From Janthinobacterium violaceinigrum (lineage in GTDB: Bacteria; Pseudomonadota; Gammaproteobacteria; Burkholderiales; Burkholderiaceae_D): a DNA stretch of 64,000 bases. The stretch spans positions 1 through 64,000 of the forward strand of contig NZ_WFLI01000013.1 in NCBI RefSeq assembly GCF_009208555.1, in the 5' to 3' direction. The notes under the pieces are model-generated. The model had not been told where the DNA came from and ran no database searches. It saw only the letters and a list, made by a program, of their open reading frames with translations. This document shows positions 35,554 to 42,624 of the stretch, one piece after another. The translations under genes and the position numbers were made by a program. Each line of letters opens with the position of its first letter. The first letter of the stretch is position 1.

Positions 35554-37893
35554 CTAATGTTCCGCCGTGACGGCGACACCGCCCGGCACGAAGCTGACCC
35601 GGCCATCGCGGTAACGCACCAGCACCACCACCTTGGCATCCTGCAATTGACCGTGCTGCACGGCAGGCAGATAGGTCCAGCGTTTCACGCTATCGAGCAG
35701 CACCTTGTTGAGCATGGGTTCCATCGGCAATTCCGCCGTCGCATGCGTCAGGCTGCCGTCGGCGGCAATGGTCAGGATCAAGCGGTTTTCGCCCGTCGCG
35801 TGCTTTGCATCGAGCACGCCATAGTCGACCGTCGTCATCGTCTCGCGCTGCACGCCGCCGACCTGGTCCCGCAGGGGCGGCATGGCCTGGAGTTTTTGCG
35901 CCAGCAGCGCGCCGTCGGCCAGCGTCTTGTCCCAGCGCTTCTGGTAGGCGCCCGGTTGCGTCAGGCGCAACACCCTGGCGGTCAGGTCCATGCGCTGCAT
36001 CGTGCGCGCGACGCCATTGTCGGCCGGCTCGCCCGGGTCCGCCGGCAAGGCGTTCTGCACGGCATAGCGGTAAGCCGTCAGCCGCGCCAGCGCCACCAGA
36101 TTGACGGCATCGCGCTCGTCGCCACCGCGCAGCTGTGCAGCCGCCGCGATGCCCAGCCAGGCCGTACCATCGGTCGGGCGCGCCCACACGGCTTGCTCGA
36201 AGTACTGGCGCGCCGCCTGCGGTTCGTTCAGGCTCAGGTGCATGCGGCCCATGGCCGCCGCCACCAGATGGTCGCGCGGGTTGGCTTGCAGCAGATCAAG
36301 ATAACTGGCGACCAGCGCCGGCTCATAGCCGGGCACCCAGCCCAGGCCTTCCAGCAACGAGGCGCGCAGCTGCGCCTGCGTGCGGTCGCCGCCGTAGCCG
36401 GACTGCTTTTCTTCGCCGGCACGGTACAACAGTTGCAAGCCTCGCGTGACGGCATCGTCGTCGCCCTTGCTGATCGCTTGCGACAGGCTGCGCACGGCCT
36501 TGCGCGCATCGGACGGCTGGAAACCGGCCGTCCTGCGCGGACGCCAGGAAAATACTTCCAGGCCTGCCGCCTGGTCGGCTTGCGCCTGCAGGCTGGCCTT
36601 GTCCTTCACTGCATCGGGCGACGAGGTCCAGGCCGTAAAGCCGATCAGGAACAGCACGATCAGCACCACTACCACGCCCCAGCCCTTGCCGGAAATGCCG
36701 GCGCCAGTGTTGCCCGCCAAGGGGATGGAAACCGGCGCCTGCCCCGGCGCCGTGCGGCGCGCGCTGCGCTGCTGCGGCAACGATTGCTGCTGCAGCAGCG
36801 TCTGCTGCGCCTGCACCGACGCTTGCGCGGCAGCACCGATGACCTTGTCGCGCGCACAGGCGGCGCAGCCCAGGCCCGCAAAATGCTGGTGTTCGGGATG
36901 CACGGCACACACGACGAGCTTGCCTCCGCTGCGCTGCGCATAGCCGCGCAGCAGCTGCGCCCAGTCGGACGCCGACGGCCGCTGGGGTTTCGGCGACGGG
37001 GAAAACGCGCGGTCGAACATGGCGCGCAGCTCGGGCGGCATCAGCGCATGGCCGCTGGTGGCGTTCGGCGCCAGCTGCTTGTGGCGTTTTATGCCGTACG
37101 CATAGCAGCCGTCGCGGATGCGCCCGGGTATGTCGCTTGCCACTTGCGCATTGCCGGGCCGCCCGCTGTACGGGTGGATGCCGAAGTTGAGCAACTGGAA
37201 GATGACGACGGCCAGGGCAAAGCGGTCTTGCGCCATTTCCGTGCCCGCCGGCATGCCCTTGCGCTGGAATTCCGGCGCCAGGTAGTCGGCCGTAAATTGC
37301 TCGGCAGGAAAACGCTCCGCATGGCCCTGGATGCTGAAACCGTCGCAGTCGAGCATGGCGATGTACAGCGAGTCGCGGTAAAAGCGCAGGTTCACGGGCT
37401 TCAGATCGACCACGTAATGCTGCTGCTGGTGCAGCGCGTCGATGACGGCGGCCAGGTTGGCGGCCAGGGTCAGCTTGGGACCGAGTCCCGTGGGCAAGCC
37501 GGCCGCGCGCGCCTGCCGCTCCTGCATGATGTGTTCCAGCTCGGCCGTTTGCGCCATGTCCAGCAGGGGCATGACGAAGCCCGCGAATCCGCCCTGGCCG
37601 TCGAACACTGCCGCTTGCGGCCAGGCGATCTGCACGTAGCGCTTGCCGTTTTCCATTTGATCGGGTAACTCGGGCGACAGTTCCAGCATCGCTTCGAGCT
37701 TGCGCCGGTTGGCGGCCCGGTCCAGGTGCGGGTGGTACAGCTTGGCCACCTGTGCAGGCGCGTCAGGCAACAGGTACACGCTGCCAGCACCGCCGCTTTT
37801 AATCAGTTTGCCCAGGATCAGACTGCGGACTTTATCCAGCCAAATTTTTCCACCGGGACTCAGGCCCGGTGTCACACCCTGCTTCTGGCTCAT
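35554..37893 (-). CDS. YegI-like Ser/Thr kinase with membrane anchor, TPR and TonB-C-like domain
   Basis: The 779-residue protein has an N-terminal eukaryotic-type kinase domain (about 25-320): glycine loop GGAGSVY (34-40), K51 in VAKLYHP, catalytic D163 in VVDLKPVN and metal-binding D184 in LDCDGF, so it looks active although HRD is replaced by VVD. A short Cys/His cluster (C329, H332, C343, C346) follows, resembling the zinc ribbon of YegI-like kinases. After a Gln/Ser-rich linker comes one membrane helix (404-422). The C-terminal ~350 residues have TPR-like helices and end in a TonB-C-like strand pattern (LLDSVKRWTYLPAVQ, VVVLVRYRDG). It overlaps the phosphatase gene by 4 nt and precedes the first repeat-protein gene by 9 nt. 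Confidence 0.85.
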   Translation of the reverse strand: MSQKQGVTPGLSPGGKIWLDKVRSLILGKLIKSGGAGSVYLLPDAPAQVAKLYHPHLDRAANRRKLEAMLELSPELPDQMENGKRYVQIAWPQAAVFDGQGGFAGFVMPLLDMAQTAELEHIMQERQARAAGLPTGLGPKLTLAANLAAVIDALHQQQHYVVDLKPVNLRFYRDSLYIAMLDCDGFSIQGHAERFPAEQFTADYLAPEFQRKGMPAGTEMAQDRFALAVVIFQLLNFGIHPYSGRPGNAQVASDIPGRIRDGCYAYGIKRHKQLAPNATSGHALMPPELRAMFDRAFSPSPKPQRPSASDWAQLLRGYAQRSGGKLVVCAVHPEHQHFAGLGCAACARDKVIGAAAQASVQAQQTLLQQQSLPQQRSARRTAPGQAPVSIPLAGNTGAGISGKGWGVVVVLIVLFLIGFTAWTSSPDAVKDKASLQAQADQAAGLEVFSWRPRRTAGFQPSDARKAVRSLSQAISKGDDDAVTRGLQLLYRAGEEKQSGYGGDRTQAQLRASLLEGLGWVPGYEPALVASYLDLLQANPRDHLVAAAMGRMHLSLNEPQAARQYFEQAVWARPTDGTAWLGIAAAAQLRGGDERDAVNLVALARLTAYRYAVQNALPADPGEPADNGVARTMQRMDLTARVLRLTQPGAYQKRWDKTLADGALLAQKLQAMPPLRDQVGGVQRETMTTVDYGVLDAKHATGENRLILTIAADGSLTHATAELPMEPMLNKVLLDSVKRWTYLPAVQHGQLQDAKVVVLVRYRDGRVSFVPGGVAVTAEH

Positions 37894-38648
37894 GCGCGCA
37901 AGGCCAGCAGCAGGGTCTTGTCATCGCCCGTGATCTGGTGCGTGCGCGGGTCGGCCAGGGTGGACGCCAGCGCCGCATTGCCCAGCTCGATGCTGTCGAC
38001 CGTGCGCAGATAGCCTTGCACGGCATCCATGAATGGCGCGTACAGGCCCCCATTGTTCTTGCTCATGGCAAAAGGCATGCAGCCGTCGGACATCAGCACG
38101 ACGCCGCGCACGGACTGGGGAATCGGCAACAGCCGCAGCTGTTCGCGCCAGTGCTCGCCGCTGAGAAAATAGGTTTCATTGGCGTATTCGCCGTTGGCGG
38201 GCAGCGAGATCAATTCGCCGCCATCGCCCAGCTGCGCCACGCCCAGGCCATCGCCCAGGTGGAAAAAGAAGCCTGTGTCGGCTCCCATCACCACGCCGAC
38301 GACCGTGGCAGCGTAGTCGTCGACGGTGGCGTCGGCCGCGCGGGCGATGTCGTCCAGCGCGGCGCGGATCTGCGCCAGGGTGGCCGCCAGCGCGCCGTCC
38401 TGTAAATCCTGCACGGTGGCGCCCTGCTCCAGCCGGCCGGCCAGCGCCTGCACGGTTTGCGTTGCGACAAACTGCGCGCCCTGCTCGCTGAGCCTGGCGG
38501 AACCGGCACCATCGCAGACGATGGCCAGCAAGACGTCGCCCACGACGGTGTGCGCATGCGCATCCTGGCAAGCGATGTCTTTATCCAGGTGCGCCTTGCC
38601 CGTGACGGAGGCGCCGAACACGCGCCAGGTATTCTGTACTGCAGTCAT
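37890..38648 (-). CDS. PP2C-family Ser/Thr phosphatase, YegK/PphC-like
   Basis: The 252-residue protein has the PP2C metal-binding pattern: QDAHAHTVVGDVLLAIVCDGAGSA (metal Asp residues), FFFHLGDG, VVLMSDGC and ITGDDKTLLLAL near the end. The pattern is closest to E. coli YegK (PphC), which is encoded with kinase YegI and VWA protein YegL. It should dephosphorylate targets of the adjacent kinase. It lies 14 nt after the VWA gene and overlaps the kinase gene by 4 nt. Confidence 0.9.
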   Translation of the reverse strand: MTAVQNTWRVFGASVTGKAHLDKDIACQDAHAHTVVGDVLLAIVCDGAGSARLSEQGAQFVATQTVQALAGRLEQGATVQDLQDGALAATLAQIRAALDDIARAADATVDDYAATVVGVVMGADTGFFFHLGDGLGVAQLGDGGELISLPANGEYANETYFLSGEHWREQLRLLPIPQSVRGVVLMSDGCMPFAMSKNNGGLYAPFMDAVQGYLRTVDSIELGNAALASTLADPRTHQITGDDKTLLLALRA

Positions 38649-38662
38649 GGATCAGCGGGCTT

Positions 38663-39346
38663 TCACGTATTCACGACCGACCAGCCGTCCGTCGACGCCA
38701 GTTGCGCCTGCGCGCCGGGACGCGATTGCGACACCACTTGCATGCTGGCACTGAGCCACAGGAACAGCTCGCGGAATTGCAAGCCTTTCAGCTGCTTCAC
38801 GCCCCGCTCGCCCCGGCTGGAAAAATGCCCCAAGGAATCGATATTCGCGTTGTCACCCACGGCGATGGGGAAGATCGCTACCTTGTTCGACTGTTCCGCC
38901 GCGCGCGCCTGCTCGGCGCCGTGCTGCCAGCGGTCCGTCGGCTCGCCGTCCGACATCAGGAACAGCCACGGCCGCGTGTACGCGACGCCTGCCTGGCGGA
39001 AGCGCTGCTTTTCCTGCTCGATTTCCGCCAGCGCCAGTTCCACGGCCGCGCCCGTCGGCGTGGTACCGTTCGCTTCCAACCGGGGCGCCGTGAAATCCAT
39101 GGCGTCGCACCAGTTGCTGGCGACGACCGCTTCATCGTGGGCGCCGTATTGGATCACGAGGATGCGCACGCGCTTGGCAGCGATCACGTCGGATTTCAAT
39201 TCCTGTTCCAGCAAGGCCAGGCCATCGTTGAGCAGCGAGACGGGTTCGCCATCCATGCTGCCGGAGCAGTCCAGCACGAGCACCAGCGGCGTGCGTTGTT
39301 CGGTATTGTCGACCAGGGCGACGTCGGGGATCATTATGGAAGTCAT
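38663..39346 (-). CDS. VWA-domain protein, YegL/TerY-like
   Basis: The 227-residue protein is one von Willebrand A domain with an intact metal-ion-dependent adhesion site: LVLDCSGSMDG (DxSxS), the Thr of NGTTPTGAA and the Asp of FLMSDGEPTD. It matches the YegL/TerY group that occurs in a triad with a PP2C phosphatase and a Ser/Thr kinase. It is cytosolic and the first gene of the five-gene operon, followed by the phosphatase after 14 nt. It probably acts as a metal-dependent scaffold for the kinase/phosphatase pair. Confidence 0.9.
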   Translation of the reverse strand: MTSIMIPDVALVDNTEQRTPLVLVLDCSGSMDGEPVSLLNDGLALLEQELKSDVIAAKRVRILVIQYGAHDEAVVASNWCDAMDFTAPRLEANGTTPTGAAVELALAEIEQEKQRFRQAGVAYTRPWLFLMSDGEPTDRWQHGAEQARAAEQSNKVAIFPIAVGDNANIDSLGHFSSRGERGVKQLKGLQFRELFLWLSASMQVVSQSRPGAQAQLASTDGWSVVNT

Positions 39347-39505
39347 GTATTTTTGATAGAGTTGCGAAATAGCCTAGCCCCGAAGCTTACCCTATGGATA
39401 TGTTTTCCATGCGTCCGATTGCTTCGGATTGCACCGGGCAGCATTAGAATGCGCATTTGTACGAGATTTAACCACCCACTACCGTTGCCATGAGCGCACT
39501 TGATA

Positions 39506-39967
39506 ATGATCGCTATCGCGAGCCTGGAAGAGCTTGAAGAATTCCTTGGAGAAAAGCTGGACCAGTTCGAACCAGGGCTGCCAATAGCGCACCCAGGGAT
39601 ACGTCTGTCGCAAGCGTGCAAACATGTGCGGCGGGCAATCCTGGATGATCACCCTGCCGCCGTGCGCATCGCATGCCGGGTGATCGTGGAAGACCCTGGC
39701 ATGCCCTTTGGAAAGCTCATCAAGAGTGGTTTCGCCAGAGCCTTGAAGCAACGGGTCCACCTCCTGTCCGAGATGCAACGACGTGGTTTGGCAGCGAAAA
39801 CCTGTGCGTTGCTGGGACTCGAATTTTGTCCGCGAGAAACGGAAGACTATTGCAAGCTGATTAAAAAATTTGAACCATCCGAGCTGCTCCCGGGAATTCA
39901 GCAGGTTCACGCCAGCGATGAAAAATCCCGCACGCTCTTGCAACGCTTGATGAACGGAAGTCCGTAA
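39506..39967 (+). CDS. Hypothetical protein, 153 aa
   Basis: I do not recognise this protein. It is helical and cytosolic, starting with SLEELEEFLGEKLDQFEPG and containing VIVEDPGMPFGKLIKSG and two cysteines. Base composition is lower in GC than the neighbours. No ribosome binding site is convincing. An ATG at 39490 in another frame gives a protein-like 15-residue start (SALDNDRYREPGRA) before a stop, so a frameshift near 39530 is possible. The opposite strand is also open over the same interval, which lowers confidence. Confidence 0.45.
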   Translation: MIAIASLEELEEFLGEKLDQFEPGLPIAHPGIRLSQACKHVRRAILDDHPAAVRIACRVIVEDPGMPFGKLIKSGFARALKQRVHLLSEMQRRGLAAKTCALLGLEFCPRETEDYCKLIKKFEPSELLPGIQQVHASDEKSRTLLQRLMNGSP

Positions 39968-40153
39968 GCTACATCGGCAATCTGCCATCAGCACCGCATT
40001 GCGGTGATGCGGTGTTTGTACTATCTTGAAAGATGCCCAGGCCAGATGGCAGCGACTAGCCCTTCCTCACAAAGGTAGTGTGGATCGCTGCGCCACACCG
40101 CCCTTACCCAGTTCCGCACCTGCATGCCTGCGGCACACTGATGTAATCAGGCA

Positions 40154-40900
40154 ATGGGGGCAAGCATGGGGACAGTGGCAGCAACGGCGGACGTGGGCAA
40201 ACTGATAGTCGCCCTGTACGGCGCAGCCTGCGGCGAAAACGACTGGCCGCAGCTCGACAGCGCAGGCCTGAACGGTGCGCAATGGCAGGAACTCTTGCCG
40301 CATCTGCAACGCGCGCGATGCCTGCAGCAGCGCCTGCGCGAGTCGCAACTGGCCAGCCACTGCGCGCTGGCGGCGCTCGACGCCATGGGCGCCGCCGTGC
40401 TGGTACTCGACGCCAGCCTCGGACTGCGCTTCGCCACCCCCGCCGGCCACGCCTTGCATGCAGCGCACTTGGCGTATGCCGCCCCGCCCGCCCTCGTGCG
40501 CGCCGTGCGCCTGGTGATCGCCAGCGCTGGCGGCGCAGCGCAATGCCAGTCGCTGCGCCTGACGCGCACGCAGCAGGCGCCGCTGGCGCTCACTGTCACC
40601 CCGCTTGCCGCTTGCCAGCCTCCATGCGCGCTGCTGATCGCCCGCGACCCCACGCAAACGAGCACGTCCATTCCTGCCTTGCGCCAGCTGTTTGACTTGA
40701 CGCAAGCCGAAGCGCAAGTGGGCAAGGCCCTGGCGCAGGGTGCCACCATCGAGGAAATCGCCGCCCGCGGCGGCATCAGCGTCAACACCGTCAAGACCCA
40801 TCTGCACCACACGTATTTGAAGACGGATACGCGGCGCCAGGGCGAGCTGATCGCCCTGATCCACGGCGCCACGGCGCACCTGGCCGTGCTCGACGCCTGA
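40154..40900 (+). CDS. LuxR-type HTH transcriptional regulator
   Basis: The 248-residue protein ends in a LuxR/GerE helix-turn-helix (FDLTQAEAQVGKALAQGATI, then ISVNTVKTHLHHTYLKTDTR). The N-terminal ~170 residues are alanine-rich with a PAS-like middle (LDAMGAAVLVLDASLGLRF) but no acyl-homoserine-lactone domain or receiver Asp. It is therefore an orphan regulator with an unknown input. An alternative ATG lies at 40166. A perfect 16-bp palindrome follows just beyond its stop codon, upstream of a secreted-protein gene. Confidence 0.85.
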   Translation: MGASMGTVAATADVGKLIVALYGAACGENDWPQLDSAGLNGAQWQELLPHLQRARCLQQRLRESQLASHCALAALDAMGAAVLVLDASLGLRFATPAGHALHAAHLAYAAPPALVRAVRLVIASAGGAAQCQSLRLTRTQQAPLALTVTPLAACQPPCALLIARDPTQTSTSIPALRQLFDLTQAEAQVGKALAQGATIEEIAARGGISVNTVKTHLHHTYLKTDTRRQGELIALIHGATAHLAVLDA

Positions 40901-40907
40901 GGCCGTG

Positions 40908-40923
40908 TCATCCGATCGGATGA
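40908..40923. promoter_or_regulatory. Perfect 16-bp palindrome downstream of the LuxR-type gene
   Basis: TCATCCGATCGGATGA is its own reverse complement. It lies 8 nt after the regulator stop and 163 nt before the next ATG. There is no loop or U run, so it is a better operator than terminator candidate. Confidence 0.4.
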
Positions 40924-41086
40924 TGCGCACGGCAACTCGCCTGCCTACACTGGCAAGACCGGCAGCCCGCGCCTTGCCCATGTACCAGCACCGCACGCGG
41001 ACCAGCCGGTTCGATTTGCCTGGCACCCACATCAACATCGCCGCACCGGCAGCGGACGGCACCACAATTCAAGGATGGGCTGGAAA

Positions 41087-41536
41087 ATGAAAACATGGAT
41101 ACTCGCCGGCACCCTGGGCGTCTGCGCCCTGCTGGCCAATGCGCAATCGCTCCCCGACAGCCAGACCGTCGTCATTCCAGGCGGGCGCCTGCAGACGATA
41201 GAACTGCCGGCACACCGATACTTCATGAGTGCCGAAACGTTTGGCCAGTTCCGCGGCGCCTATGAGCTCTCGAACGGCCAGGTGCTCTACCTGCGCAACG
41301 CGGGCAGCCTCGGCGCCATGATGTATGCGCGCATCGACGACCAGGAAGAGCACCGCATCATCGCCTCCGACAGCAACCGCTTCGTGGCGCTCGACCGGCA
41401 ACTGGCCATGCGCATCGACCTGCGCGACAACGGTAGCGTGGGCGGCGAAGTGCAGATGCTGGTGCCGGCCGAAAAACTGGCCAGCGGCGACATCGTGCCC
41501 GCCCACGTGCAAAGCCTGAGCCTGGCATCGCGTTGA
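41087..41536 (+). CDS. Hypothetical secreted protein, 149 aa
   Basis: The product has a clear signal peptide (MKTWILAGTLGVCALLANAQS) and a ~125-residue beta-rich mature domain with no cysteines. It includes VVIPGGRLQTIELPAHRYFM and a repeated strand pattern. The ATG at 41087 is chosen because the signal peptide begins there; an ATG 12 nt upstream is also in frame and follows AAGG. The function is unknown. It may be controlled by the LuxR-type regulator just upstream, which is inference from position only. Confidence 0.7.
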   Translation: MKTWILAGTLGVCALLANAQSLPDSQTVVIPGGRLQTIELPAHRYFMSAETFGQFRGAYELSNGQVLYLRNAGSLGAMMYARIDDQEEHRIIASDSNRFVALDRQLAMRIDLRDNGSVGGEVQMLVPAEKLASGDIVPAHVQSLSLASR

Positions 41537-41569
41537 TGCGGCAAGCCCCGTTCCCCATGGGTGGCAGCC

Positions 41570-41962
41570 ATGAGCAAACAGTATTCTGTCCAACAGCAAA
41601 ACGCGCTGGCCCTGGCCGCCATCAAGCAGACGGCGGCCTGGTGGCGCGCGCGCCCCGTGCCCGAGGCCTTGCGCCAGTGCGCGGCCAGCCACGGCGTGGC
41701 GCTCGACGCGGCCATCATGCTCGACCTGCAGCTGGCCTTCCCCGGCATGCCCGCCGTGTCCGGCAAGCTGCTGAGCGCCGATGGCCATTTCATCCATTTC
41801 GAGATGGACCTCGACGAGGCCCTGCACCCCTTGCCCGGCAGCGTGGCGTGGGACGACATCAGCGCCCGCTACGACCTGGCCGTCCACAAGCGGGGCACGG
41901 GCGTGGGTTACGGGGTGCTGTGCCAAAAAGTGCTGCAGGAATTGAATCGCGGCGCGTGCTAG
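41570..41962 (+). CDS. Hypothetical protein, 130 aa
   Basis: A small cytosolic protein with no signal peptide or membrane helix and no family I recognise. Visible segments are a helical N-terminus (SVQQQNALALAAIKQTAAWW), a central HFIHFEMDLDEAL and an ending with GYGVLCQKVLQEL. The ATG at 41570 follows GGTGGCAGCC; a GTG nine bases earlier is also possible. It begins 33 nt after the secreted-protein gene on the same strand, so the two could share a transcript. Confidence 0.6.
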   Translation: MSKQYSVQQQNALALAAIKQTAAWWRARPVPEALRQCAASHGVALDAAIMLDLQLAFPGMPAVSGKLLSADGHFIHFEMDLDEALHPLPGSVAWDDISARYDLAVHKRGTGVGYGVLCQKVLQELNRGAC

Positions 41963-42025
41963 CGGAACCGCCGTCCGCGCATGCTATGATCGGCGCCCCG
42001 ATCATGAGACAAATGGCAACGCCAC

Positions 42026-42550
42026 ATGCAGCATCCATCCGGCGGCAAATCCCCATCCATGCTGCGCCGCGGCCTGCGCCTGCTGGCCTGGCCCTTGCTG
42101 GCCCTGGTCAGCGCCGCCTGCACCAGCACCACGCGCCATCCTGCCAGCGAGCCTACGCCAGTCGTCCTGCGCTTTACCTATGACGACGGCAAGCCGATGC
42201 GGCATGACGATTACCTGGCCCAGGCGCGCCAAGAAACGTATATCAAGCACTGCAGCAAAGTGGGCAGCACCCGTGTCTGCGATGTCGGCTCGGATCTACT
42301 CTTCATGGGTGGTGACGCCCCGCTGGACGCCAACGGCGAAGTGCGCGTGACCCTGCACTCGACCGGCCCCATCGGCAGCAATCCGACCAGTCTTTGCATC
42401 AAGGGCAAAGGCTACGTCTTTGATTCCGGCGACTGGAAACGCGGTCCCTTCAGCCCCGGCCAGGTGATCGAGATCCGCTACAGGATCAGCGAAGTGGACA
42501 TGGCGTGCCCCTGGTCGTCAAGCACGCCGCCCTGGTGGGACAGGAGCTAG
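42026..42550 (+). CDS. Hypothetical lipoprotein
   Basis: The protein has an Arg-rich start, a hydrophobic stretch and the lipobox LVSAAC with the acylated Cys around residue 32. The ~140-residue mature domain has four further cysteines (KHCSKVG, RVCDVG, SLCIKG, DMACPW) that could form two disulfides, and an immunoglobulin-like strand pattern (GEVRVTLHSTGPIG). The function is unknown. An ATG at 42059 would give a more typical, shorter lipoprotein signal and may be the true start. Confidence 0.65.
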   Translation: MQHPSGGKSPSMLRRGLRLLAWPLLALVSAACTSTTRHPASEPTPVVLRFTYDDGKPMRHDDYLAQARQETYIKHCSKVGSTRVCDVGSDLLFMGGDAPLDANGEVRVTLHSTGPIGSNPTSLCIKGKGYVFDSGDWKRGPFSPGQVIEIRYRISEVDMACPWSSSTPPWWDRS

Positions 42551-42624
42551 CCGCGCCGTGACTTCGGTTGAGGCCGCTTGCCCGGAATACAAGCAGCCAA
42601 GGCACGCCAGCGCACCATTTCCCG

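Noticed and set aside
39479..39994. 171-codon minus-strand frame over the hypothetical gene at 39506
   Set aside because: The plus-strand translation has a more protein-like composition and helical pattern; the minus frame has no family marks. The choice is not certain.
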